Assembly: GCA_903869365.1 (NCBI GenBank)
Contig: CAIPYV010000033.1
Coordinates: forward strand, 1 to 55,337
Length of the DNA: 55,337 bases
From: an uncultured Chlorobiaceae bacterium
GTDB taxonomy: Bacteria > Bacteroidota > Chlorobiia > Chlorobiales > Chlorobiaceae
Reading direction: 5' to 3'
Shown: positions 1-7,512 of the stretch, in pieces
Layout of the letters: every line of letters starts with the position of its first letter
How positions within the stretch are numbered: position 1 is the first letter of the stretch
Translations under genes and position numbers: made by a program
The notes under the pieces: generated by a model
The model's database searches: none
Told to the model about the DNA's origin: nothing
Seen by the model: the letters and a program-made list of their open reading frames with translations, nothing else

Positions 1-2814
1 CGGCGTCTTGAAGGACTGGAACCACCCGATAATCAGCAGGTAAATAATGACAAGCACCACCGCAAACGCCGTACCCAAATCGCGGAAGACCTCAAACGTA
101 ATCTGCCACTCCCCGTCCCACTTCATAGAAAGCTGATCCTCCGATGTTGGAACTGCCGTATAGAGCGGATTAATTGAATACCCGGCAGGAAGCTTGATCT
201 TCTGTATTTTTTTATCCATGTCGAGCATCGCATAGACCGGACTCTCCGTCGCACCGGCAACATCCGCCGTCACATACACTACCCTGCGAAGATCCTTATG
301 AAAAATGCTCTTATCCTGAATTTTCTCCTCAACCTTCACCAGCTCCGACAGTGGAATCATTTCACCGGCACGCAATCGTGTTGTCAAACTGCCCATACCC
401 TGTGACTGCACAAAAATACCGGTAAGATCATGCAGCGTTGTTCTGTCAGACTTTGGCAACCGAACCTGAATGGTTACCGGATCAAAATCATTTGCCGTAT
501 GAATCAGCCCCACATCCATACCCGCAAGCGACATGCGCAGCGTCTGGGCAATCTGTTCGGCACTGACACCCCTGAAAGCCGCACGCTCTTTATCGACAAC
601 CAGATTGTACACCTTCTGGTCAGCCTCAACCACCCAGTCAACATCCACCACACCAGGCGTCTCCTTAAACACCTGCTTCACCTGGGCCGCAAGCGCAATC
701 TGCTCACCCTGCGACGGCCCATAAATTTCAGCAACCAGCGTCGACATCACCGGAGGCCCGGGCGGAATCTCCACAATCTTCGCGTTCCCGCGGTACCGCA
801 CCGCAATCCGCTGCACACCCGCACGGACCCGCCTGGCAATATCGTGGCTCTGCGCCACACGCTCACCCTTATGCACCAGATTCACCTGAATATCAGCCAT
901 ATTCGCCTTCTGACGCAAATAGTAGTGACGCACCAGACCATTGAAATTGATCGGCGCATTCGTCCCCACATAGTACTGATAGCTGCTCACCTCCGGAACG
1001 GTTTTCAGATAAGCCGCAATCTCCCTTGCCACACCCGCCGTCTGCTCCAGCGAACTACCCTCCGGCATATCCAGAATCACCTGAAACTCATTCTTGTTAT
1101 CAAACGGCAGCATCTTCATCTGCACAGCCTTCAGCGGCACCATCGCAATCGCACCGGCCAGCATTAAACCAACAACACCGAAAGCCAGCCACCGTTTAAC
1201 CGGGCTTTCAATAAACGGCGTCAGAATCGTCCTGAAAAACTTGTAATACCCCGTCTTGGTCACATCATACTCCTCCGTGTGGCCACTCTCCGACTTCAGC
1301 AGGCGGAACGAAAGCCAGGGCGTCGCAATCAGCGCAACCAGCAGCGAAAAAATCATCGCAAGCGAAGCACCAATCGGCATCGGACTCATATACGGCCCCA
1401 TCAGACCCGACACAAACACCATCGGCAGCACCGCCGCAATAACCGTAAAGGTCGCCAGAATCGTCGGATTCCCCACCTCATTGATCGCCGTAATAGCCGC
1501 CTGCAGTTTCGGCTGACGCTTCATGGCAAAATGACGGTGGATGTTTTCAGCAATGATAATGGAATCATCAACAACAATACCGGTAACAAAAATCAAGGCA
1601 AAGAGCGTCACCCTGTTGAGCGAATAGTCCAGCAGGTAATAGATCAGCAGCGTCAGCGCAAAGGTGATCGGCACCGAAGCCAAAACCACAAGCGAACCCC
1701 TCCATCCAAGGAAAAATCCGACAACAATTGTTACTGCCACAACGGCCATAAGCAAATGTTCAAGAAGGGTCATGACCTTTTCTGATGCTGTCGCCCCGTA
1801 ATTCCTTGTTTCAGTCACCGTGATGTCAGCAGGAACAACGGTCTCCCTCAGACCAGCAACCCTTGCCATAACCTTGTCGGCAAGCAGAGACGCATCGCCA
1901 CCTTTCCGCTTGGCAACAGTAAGGGTCACCGCAGGGTACTCTCCCGAAACTGAACCTTTGGGAGCAGCTGCAGCCCATCCGAAAAAGTTGTAGTTATTGA
2001 TCTCTTCAGGCCCATCAACCACACTGGCAACATCACGCAGATACACAGGCGACGCACCGTAGATAGCCACGACAATATTACCAACATCATTGGCACTCTC
2101 CAGAAACTTTCCTGTTCGGACAACAATCTCCTGGTTCACCTGCTTCAAATCACCGGATGTCATCTGACTGTTTGCCATCTGTACTTGATGAGTAATCTGC
2201 AGCGGGCTAACGTTGTACTTCTGGAGCTTTTGCCTGTCAAGAACAATCCTTATCTGACGTTTCAATCCACCCTTAATCTCAACATCACCGATATTTTTTA
2301 TTTTTTTCAATTCATCGGCAACCGCAACGGCAGCTTTCCTTATTTGATATGGATCGTTACTCTTGCTCCAGAAGGTGAGATTAAGCACAGGAACATCGTC
2401 AATAGAGACCTTCTTCATCAACGGAAACTGGACACCTTGAGGCATCTTGTCCATGTTTTTCATCAGAGTAGACCAGAGCTTGACCATGCTCTTCTCCGCA
2501 TCCTCTCCTACTTTATAGCGAACTGTCACCAAGGCAACATCAGGCATAGATGTTGAATAGACATAATCAACGCCGGGAATTTCAGTCAGCGTCCTCTCAA
2601 TCGGCTTGGCAACCCGAGCCTCAATCTCGGCAGGTGGCGCACCAGGAAAAGGGATAAACAGATCAACCATGGGCACTACAATCTGTGGTTCCTCCTCTCT
2701 TGGCGTCATAAACGTCGCCATGATTCCTACAAGGAGAGCAGCCACCATCAAAAGCGGCGTAATCTTCGAATTGATAAACTGTTTTGCAAGTTTACCGGCA
2801 ATACCTTCATTCAT
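1..2814 (-). CDS. RND efflux permease, HAE1/AcrB type (3' end outside window)
   Basis: Inner-membrane proton-driven pump that would work with a periplasmic adaptor and the TolC-type channel encoded just upstream. The frame is open from ATG at 2814 to the window edge, about 938 codons, so roughly 100 C-terminal residues are missing. The start MNEGIAGK follows a strong GGGAGG ribosome site. The N-terminal helix is followed by the porter motif FPGAPPAEIEARV. TM4 carries GIVVDDSIIIAEN, with the adjacent Asp pair used for proton relay in drug-type (HAE1) pumps; this argues against CusA/CzcA metal pumps. The last visible segment GWFQSFKTP matches a late transmembrane region of the family. No adaptor gene lies between tolC and this gene; it may lie downstream, outside the window. 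Substrate unknown. Confidence 0.9.
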   Translation of the reverse strand, partial: MNEGIAGKLAKQFINSKITPLLMVAALLVGIMATFMTPREEEPQIVVPMVDLFIPFPGAPPAEIEARVAKPIERTLTEIPGVDYVYSTSMPDVALVTVRYKVGEDAEKSMVKLWSTLMKNMDKMPQGVQFPLMKKVSIDDVPVLNLTFWSKSNDPYQIRKAAVAVADELKKIKNIGDVEIKGGLKRQIRIVLDRQKLQKYNVSPLQITHQVQMANSQMTSGDLKQVNQEIVVRTGKFLESANDVGNIVVAIYGASPVYLRDVASVVDGPEEINNYNFFGWAAAAPKGSVSGEYPAVTLTVAKRKGGDASLLADKVMARVAGLRETVVPADITVTETRNYGATASEKVMTLLEHLLMAVVAVTIVVGFFLGWRGSLVVLASVPITFALTLLIYYLLDYSLNRVTLFALIFVTGIVVDDSIIIAENIHRHFAMKRQPKLQAAITAINEVGNPTILATFTVIAAVLPMVFVSGLMGPYMSPMPIGASLAMIFSLLVALIATPWLSFRLLKSESGHTEEYDVTKTGYYKFFRTILTPFIESPVKRWLAFGVVGLMLAGAIAMVPLKAVQMKMLPFDNKNEFQVILDMPEGSSLEQTAGVAREIAAYLKTVPEVSSYQYYVGTNAPINFNGLVRHYYLRQKANMADIQVNLVHKGERVAQSHDIARRVRAGVQRIAVRYRGNAKIVEIPPGPPVMSTLVAEIYGPSQGEQIALAAQVKQVFKETPGVVDVDWVVEADQKVYNLVVDKERAAFRGVSAEQIAQTLRMSLAGMDVGLIHTANDFDPVTIQVRLPKSDRTTLHDLTGIFVQSQGMGSLTTRLRAGEMIPLSELVKVEEKIQDKSIFHKDLRRVVYVTADVAGATESPVYAMLDMDKKIQKIKLPAGYSINPLYTAVPTSEDQLSMKWDGEWQITFEVFRDLGTAFAVVLVIIYLLIIGWFQSFKTP

Positions 2815-2887
2815 ATCTTCTGAACCTCCCTTAGTCACAAGCGGACTTTTTTTAACAGTTACCCCTTCATTAAAGATCTTAAATCCT

Positions 2888-4213
2888 CTAATTTCCCTGA
2901 TAATATGCGAGCTCACTTTTTGCCACGCAGAAATCATACTTCGCCTGGTTCAACCGCATCTTCGCATAAGTATGCGCCTGCTCCCTCATCAACAGCTCAA
3001 ACGTCATCGCCATACCCGTTTTATACTGAGCCCCTATGTAATCAAGGCTTACTTTACCCTCTTCAATTGACTTCTGGGCAACCGCAATTCTGGCTTTAGC
3101 CGTTCTCATCGACCGTATTGATTTATCCACTTCCGCAATGCTGTTGCTCCTGGCGTTTTCATAGTTGAACATCGCTTCACGCTCCTGGGCTTTCGCTTCC
3201 TGAATACGACCAGCCGAAGCCATCCCATCAAAAATATTCCACTGCATATTCAAACCCATCGCCCAGCTTGAACCGCCACTGAAAATATTGTCACTGTGCA
3301 GATTGGTCTGCAGAAATGCATTCACACGGGGATGTCTTGATGCACGGGCCATATCCGCCTGGAAACCCGCAATCTGCCTGCCAGTTTCAAGAGCCTTGAG
3401 ATCTGATCTGTTTTCCAGCACCGATTGATCACCGCCACCTGGCAACACACCCTCCACCATCAGATCACCGGTCGGAACAAGAGTTACCCCGGAATCGAGA
3501 TGCAGCATCACTTTGAGGGCATCGGTCGCATCTTTTACCGCATCGTGCAGCATCAGCTTCTGCTCCTGCAGCTCAGCAAGCCTTACCTCTGTTGACAGCT
3601 TGTCGGATTTTGTCATCAAGCCAACACTAAAAGCTTTCGCTGCCTCGTTGCTATGCCCCTGCATGGTTTTTATGGATTGCTCGACAGCCTCTATATTTTT
3701 CCGGGCAAGGATAAGTCCGTAATAGACTTTACTGACCTGAAACCCGATGGTCTCCTCCGTCCTGACTGCGATATGCTCCTCTGCTTTTTTTGCAGTCAAC
3801 GCAATGGTCCGGCCTATTGCAGCATCAGCATTGTAAACGGGCTGCATAACCTGAAGAGAGGTATTGAAATCGTTGATGACATTGGGATTATTCAGCTTGT
3901 CAGGCAGAAAATCACTCGACTGAATACTGCTCTGCTGCAGCTTGAACACCAGCGCCGCTCCCGGATCGTTTGTCACCATAAGAGTCTCAGACAGGGTTAC
4001 TTTCGGTAACGACGACTGACGACTCTGAACCACCCTCGCCTCAGCCTGATCAACCCTGCTCCGGGAAGCCTTAATGGAAGAATTGTTCTGACGAGCCATG
4101 GAGATGGCGTCAGAAAGAGAAAGCTTTATGGTTGTTTCACCGGCTTGAGCCTGAAGCGGCGAGCTCAGTGACCCCGCCACACAAAAACCGAGCAATACTT
4201 TATAGACCTTCAT
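2888..4213 (-). CDS. TolC-family outer membrane efflux protein
   Basis: Outer-membrane channel/tunnel partner of the RND pump. 441 residues, the usual length for the family. An N-terminal signal peptide (hydrophobic residues about 5-22, ending near LQAQAG) precedes two long alpha-helical repeats with the typical L.DA...A..NN.....S motif near residue 35. The start lies 6 bp after the stop of the CsoR/CstR-like repressor, so regulator, channel and pump form one operon. The gene ends 73 bp before the pump gene, without an adaptor between. No metal-binding His/Met cluster is visible that would fix a substrate. Confidence 0.85.
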   Translation of the reverse strand: MKVYKVLLGFCVAGSLSSPLQAQAGETTIKLSLSDAISMARQNNSSIKASRSRVDQAEARVVQSRQSSLPKVTLSETLMVTNDPGAALVFKLQQSSIQSSDFLPDKLNNPNVINDFNTSLQVMQPVYNADAAIGRTIALTAKKAEEHIAVRTEETIGFQVSKVYYGLILARKNIEAVEQSIKTMQGHSNEAAKAFSVGLMTKSDKLSTEVRLAELQEQKLMLHDAVKDATDALKVMLHLDSGVTLVPTGDLMVEGVLPGGGDQSVLENRSDLKALETGRQIAGFQADMARASRHPRVNAFLQTNLHSDNIFSGGSSWAMGLNMQWNIFDGMASAGRIQEAKAQEREAMFNYENARSNSIAEVDKSIRSMRTAKARIAVAQKSIEEGKVSLDYIGAQYKTGMAMTFELLMREQAHTYAKMRLNQAKYDFCVAKSELAYYQGN

Positions 4214-4219
4214 GGTGTG

Positions 4220-4471
4220 CTACTGTTTTGTAATGAGTTTTAAAATCTTTTCAACACTTCTCGAGTCGTCATGATTGACGCACTCCTTCAGGTTCCGCTG
4301 GAGTACTAACGAAAATGTATTGTCAAGAGCTGCTTTTGCTGCCTGAAACTGAGTAATAATCTGGGAACACCCCTCATCCCTTTCAATCATCCTTGTCAAT
4401 CCCTCAACCTGACCAGCCACCCTTTTCAGCCTCAGAATCACATCTTTCATAGAATCAACGGTTGTAACCAT
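4220..4471 (-). CDS. CsoR/RcnR-family repressor with CstR-like Cys pair
   Basis: All-helical DUF156 tetrameric repressor. With start ATG at 4471 (MVTTVDSM; an upstream extension to 4528 would run through the operator) the protein has 83 residues. Cys35, Asn60 and Cys64 sit exactly where copper-sensing CsoR has Cys36, His61 and Cys65. Loss of the His with both Cys kept is the pattern I associate with CstR, which senses persulfide/reactive sulfur through a Cys pair 29 residues apart, as here. The neighbouring divergent rhodanese fits sulfur sensing better than copper sensing. It is first gene of the operon with tolC and the RND pump, and probably autoregulates through the dyad at 4503-4519. Family assignment is firm; the ligand is inferred. 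Confidence 0.82.
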   Translation of the reverse strand: MVTTVDSMKDVILRLKRVAGQVEGLTRMIERDEGCSQIITQFQAAKAALDNTFSLVLQRNLKECVNHDDSRSVEKILKLITKQ

Positions 4472-4502
4472 TATCGTAGTATTAATAAACAAGGAAATAC
4501 CT

Positions 4503-4519
4503 ATACCCCCTATTGGTAT
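4503..4519. promoter_or_regulatory. Candidate CstR/CsoR-type operator, site 1
   Basis: ATACC-N7-GGTAT dyad, extended by one base each side to TATACC/GGTATA, with a C-rich centre. It lies in the divergent region between the CsoR/CstR-like repressor gene (starts 4471, minus) and the rhodanese gene (4543, plus). Identical arms and spacing recur at 12344-12360 and 14168-14184. CsoR-family operators are typically short dyads with TACC/GGTA-like arms around a G/C tract, so this is probably the autoregulatory site. Confidence 0.65.
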
Positions 4520-4542
4520 ATTAAACAAAAAAAACTATAATA

Positions 4543-4956
4543 ATGCAAGAGATAAATTCATCACCAACGCTATTTACCATGAACCAACCCCAGGAAGTTA
4601 GCCCCACGAAAGCCCTCGCAATGATTAAAAAAGGGGCATTGCTCGTTGATGTCCGTCAACCAAAAGAGGTAGCAAAGAAATCATTTGATGTTCCCGATAT
4701 CATGCTGATTCCTGTAAGCGAGTTAAACAAACGCTACCAGGAAATTCCTGTTAACCGCAAGGTAATTATAGCCTGTCACGTTGGCAGCCGTGGATCGATG
4801 GCTACTCGTTTTCTGATAAACCAGGGATACAGCAAAGTAGTCAATATGCAGCAAGGGATTGCCCGATGGGAAAAAGAAGGGCTTCCAGTCAAAAGTGAGG
4901 TAAAACAAAAATCCGGATCATGGCTGAAGCAGCTTTTCAGCAGAAAGTCAAAGTAA
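4543..4956 (+). CDS. Single-domain rhodanese, cytoplasmic
   Basis: Sulfurtransferase that would carry sulfane sulfur as a cysteine persulfide. 137 residues without a signal peptide. The rhodanese domain spans about residues 18-116, with LLVDVRQPKEV at its start and the active-site loop ACHVGSRGS carrying Cys78. A basic tail (KSGSWLKQLFSRKSK) follows. The alternative start at 4579 (MNQPQEV) would remove 12 residues and is equally possible. It is divergent from the CstR-like repressor, with the operator dyad between them; rhodaneses are standard members of CstR-controlled gene sets, which supports a persulfide-handling role. Confidence 0.85.
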   Translation: MQEINSSPTLFTMNQPQEVSPTKALAMIKKGALLVDVRQPKEVAKKSFDVPDIMLIPVSELNKRYQEIPVNRKVIIACHVGSRGSMATRFLINQGYSKVVNMQQGIARWEKEGLPVKSEVKQKSGSWLKQLFSRKSK

Positions 4957-5054
4957 CCCGCTGCTGCAGGGATGAAAAAGCCATAGGGAAAAGTCAAATC
5001 CGGAAAATGACAGAACTATTCGAGCACAGCGATAAGGCTGTCGCCATTAAAAAT

Positions 5055-5888
5055 TTACCTGCTGATCATTGTTTCAAGTATTTGTCGTAGCTCGCTCATT
5101 TCAATCTTGTTGTTTTCAGCGATAGATTTTAACGGAGCATCAAGTTTTGCTTCAATGCCTTTCTGCTTCAGTGCAAGCTGCAGTGAAGTCGCCGCAACCC
5201 CGCCCTCGTCGGCTATGTCCTGCAAGGTTTTTTTCCCGAAACCCTGCCCCTTTATGTTATGCCTTCCGGTTTTCTCCGGCGCAATAAATGCATAGACCTC
5301 TTCAGCTGTCTTGCCATTCAGGCTTGCTATTTCAGCAAGAGTTTGTTCCACGGAAGCGACCTTTAATCCTGCCTTTTCCAGTTTTGCTTTTAAGGCTGCG
5401 GCATCACCGCCAAGTTCTGGCTGCTCTGCAAGTTGCGTAAGGGTCATGAGCTCTGCATGTGGAACCGGAGCCTGCTTTTCCTGACGCTCCCATGAGCCTG
5501 AAATGGCATCGCCAAACTTGATGACTGCCGAGAAGGGTTGGATACCATAATATGTTCCTATGCCGAACAAGGCGGAAAGCGTGATGATGGAGAGCAGTTC
5601 CGCGGGGCTTTTCACTCCCTCGGCTGTCTTTGATTTCAGGTAGGAGAAAAACGCTTTCCAGTTAATAACAAACAGGTGAAACAGTGAAAGGATTAAAAAG
5701 GCAAACCCGAAGATAATATGTTGGTGCTGCCATCCCCTTTTTGTCAGACCGATCAATCGCCAGTCAGTCCAGTTGGCAACCCTTCCGGGAGGAGAGATAT
5801 AAAGGATCACCCCCGACACCAGCATCACGAGCACGGCAATGAAAAGCCCGAAGCTTATAAAAACCCTCCAACTGAATGCTTTTTTCAT
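5055..5888 (-). CDS. DUF4405-type membrane protein with long C-terminal extension
   Basis: Probable membrane-bound b-type-haem-like electron carrier. Hydrophobic helices at about residues 9-30 and 58-75, with HQHIIFGFAFLILSLFHLFVINW carrying paired His residues, match DUF4405 proteins that resemble cytochrome b of formate dehydrogenase/hydrogenase. A third helix lies near 95-115. The C-terminal 150 residues are soluble and contain two similar modules (GLKVASVEQTLAEIASLNGKT and GIEAKLDAPLKSIAENNKI), suggesting an internal repeat of a small helical domain. It overlaps the dihaem cytochrome gene by 4 bp (ATGA), so the two are probably translationally coupled and work together. Function not assigned. 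Confidence 0.65.
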   Translation of the reverse strand: MKKAFSWRVFISFGLFIAVLVMLVSGVILYISPPGRVANWTDWRLIGLTKRGWQHQHIIFGFAFLILSLFHLFVINWKAFFSYLKSKTAEGVKSPAELLSIITLSALFGIGTYYGIQPFSAVIKFGDAISGSWERQEKQAPVPHAELMTLTQLAEQPELGGDAAALKAKLEKAGLKVASVEQTLAEIASLNGKTAEEVYAFIAPEKTGRHNIKGQGFGKKTLQDIADEGGVAATSLQLALKQKGIEAKLDAPLKSIAENNKIEMSELRQILETMISR

Positions 5889-6115
5889 GGCTCAGTGATT
5901 GTTGGTGTCCATTGCCTGGTCGTGTGGCATGTTGAGCAGTTTGCTTTCGACTGGCCATGCAGCTTATCATCTGGCTGGTCACGTCTATGGCATCGTATGC
6001 ACTGCGCTGAAGCACTCAGCCTGCTATGGTCAAAACTTGCGTGCTGTTCAGTGCTTTTCGCTGAAATTGCTGCAGGACTGAACAGCACTATAGTGATAAA
6101 CAATAATCTTTTCAT
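5885..6115 (-). CDS. Small periplasmic dihaem cytochrome c
   Basis: 76 residues with an N-terminal signal peptide (MKRLLFITIVLFSPAAISA). Two haem c sites, CIRCH and CSTCH, lie near residues 39-64. His residues in FDHSR and KLHGQ are likely distal ligands, so both haems may be bis-His and of low potential, as in class III-like miniature cytochromes. The stop overlaps the start of the DUF4405 membrane protein by 4 bp. The likely role is shuttling electrons between the periplasm and that membrane protein; the donor is unknown. Confidence 0.72.
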   Translation of the reverse strand: MKRLLFITIVLFSPAAISAKSTEQHASFDHSRLSASAQCIRCHRRDQPDDKLHGQSKANCSTCHTTRQWTPTITEP

Positions 6116-6143
6116 GGGTTCAAGGTACGTTCTAAAAGCTCGG

Positions 6144-6557
6144 TTACTGGTTCATTCCCCGGCCTTGGCCCATGCCCATTCCTCGACCCATCCCCATATT
6201 CGGGTTGTACTGATCCCATACCCATTCAGCTACAGTTCTCAGTTCTGAATCTGGCAGTTTGAGAGCAGGCATAATGCCGAATCTCGTAATGGCTTGAGGA
6301 TCTATTGCCTTGTTCTTTTCCGGTGCTTTCAGGTAAGCAACAAGGTGATTGACCCCATCTTTTTTTGTTGTGAATTTCTGATGGTATCGTGAAGCGAGGG
6401 GGGTAATCGGTGGTGCGTTTTTTGGCGGCGGCATTATGGAATGGCAGACACTGCAGTTTTTGTCAAAAATAGCTTTACCATCTCCACTGCCTGTTGCTGC
6501 TTGTGCTGCAGAATTGAACATCAATCCCATACTCATTATCAACAATAATCGTTTCAT
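6144..6557 (-). CDS. Monohaem class I cytochrome c with Gly/Met-rich tail
   Basis: 137 residues: signal peptide (MKRLLLIMSMGLMFNSAAQA), one haem site CSVCH near residue 35, and a candidate axial Met in FGIMPALKLPDSEL, the layout of class I cytochrome c. The last 20 residues are an odd low-complexity tail of Gly, Met, Arg and Gln (NMGMGRGMGMGQ). It is upstream gene of the dihaem cytochrome and DUF4405 gene (28 bp gap, same strand), so one operon is likely. Electron transfer role; partners not identified. Confidence 0.75.
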   Translation of the reverse strand: MKRLLLIMSMGLMFNSAAQAATGSGDGKAIFDKNCSVCHSIMPPPKNAPPITPLASRYHQKFTTKKDGVNHLVAYLKAPEKNKAIDPQAITRFGIMPALKLPDSELRTVAEWVWDQYNPNMGMGRGMGMGQGRGMNQ

Positions 6558-7009
6558 AGCTAGAAATCATTGCATTAATTAAAACTTTTCTTCTCTCTTA
6601 TAAATGTAGTAAAATAATCAATACAAGACTAAATAATTGATTGATGCAAGAGGTTTTTTTAAATATAATAGTTTCATAACACATTTATTATAAATATTTT
6701 AAGCTATTATAATAATATTATGTTAATATGATTTTCTTTGCATATTTAAGAACTTTTTAAGAATTGAACAGGTGTATAGATAATGAATTTTGAGTAACAA
6801 TTGTGAATAATTCAGCTCAATAAAATGCCGTTTTTTATACAATTGTTAATATACTTTTTATGCACTTTATACTCTTGAGAGGTAACTCACTTATTAATAG
6901 CACGCCATGATATATCAATTGTTTATCAATGCGCAAAGTTGTATTATTAATCGAATAAACCCTATTTTTTTATCCCCTATTTCACTCACCGTTAAACAAG
7001 AGAGAACAC
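6558..7009. other. AT-rich divergent intergenic region, no gene seen
   Basis: About 450 bp, markedly AT-rich by eye (notably 6590-6760), between the cytochrome operon (minus) and the DUF2892 gene (plus). It probably holds both promoters. No tRNA-like fold, plausible ORF or convincing long inverted repeat was found. Confidence 0.5.
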
Positions 7010-7237
7010 ATGCAGAAAAATGTAGGACAAACAGATAAAATAATCAGGATTGTTATCGGAACTGCCGTTATTGTCTTAGGTGTCATCAATCAATCGTGGT
7101 GGGGAGCTGTTGGACTTGTCCCGCTTTTAACCGCGTTTATAGGATTTTGTCCTCTTTATACCGTGCTCAAGATTTCGACAGGTGAAAGTTGTTCCTGCAA
7201 TGAAAAACCAGGCAAAAACAGCTCCTGCAAGTTATGA
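7010..7237 (+). CDS. DUF2892 (YgaP-like) small membrane protein
   Basis: 75 residues. Two transmembrane helices (about residues 13-27 and 31-48) are followed by GFCPLYTVLKISTG, the conserved C-terminal motif of the family, then a Cys-rich tail (SCSCNEKPGKNSSCKL). These proteins occur alone or fused to rhodanese domains, as in E. coli YgaP, and often sit by sulfur-transfer genes. The start follows an AGAGAG purine run. A paralogue lies at 9009-9212. The four-Cys tail is unusual and might bind metal or sulfur. Confidence 0.8.
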   Translation: MQKNVGQTDKIIRIVIGTAVIVLGVINQSWWGAVGLVPLLTAFIGFCPLYTVLKISTGESCSCNEKPGKNSSCKL

Positions 7238-7317
7238 TGCCAGAGGTGTACAAAGCAGCCTTTGTCCGCGTTTCAGGTTACTTTGTACATGCTTTGAGGA
7301 TCAAGTCTTACCCTGCG

Positions 7318-7512
7318 TCAGGAGTGCCCGCCAACGACAATTCGCATAATCTTAACATTTAATACGATAAAGCGAACAAATTGCCACAGCAGGTTTTTTC
7401 GCCAGTAGAGAGTGCCTTTTGACGGTACCGGCGGATAAGCTTCGTCGTAATATGCCTTGACTTTATTGGTGCCCAGAGGTTTTCAAATTTGAGGTTATGA
7501 TCAAAATAATGG
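7318..7512 (-). pseudogene. Unannotated small frame downstream of SQR, probably 5'-disrupted
   Basis: Reading the minus strand, 54 sense codons from 7482 to 7321 end in TGA at 7320-7318. The translation has AYYDEAYPPVPSKGTLYWR followed by a hydrophobic amphipathic stretch (LLWQFVRFIVLNVKIMRIVV) and ends GGHS. This composition looks coding rather than random. No ATG precedes it; the frame opens after a stop at 7485. One extra G in the GGG run at 7472-7474 would join it to the neighbouring frame (DHNLKFENLWG), which is open back to the end of the SQR gene. It may be a broken small membrane-associated protein co-transcribed with SQR, or a gene with a non-standard start. Family not identified. 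Confidence 0.4.

Noticed and set aside
430-2556. Several plus-strand open frames up to 245 codons
   Set aside because: All lie antisense to the RND pump gene, whose minus-strand protein is clearly family-like.
4220-4471. Copper-sensing CsoR identity for the repressor
   Set aside because: The His ligand position holds Asn60, which does not fit copper CsoR; a CstR-like role is favoured, though not proven.
4957-5054. Weak ACAGC/GCTGT hairpin between convergent genes
   Set aside because: Five-bp stem without T-run; too weak for a terminator call.
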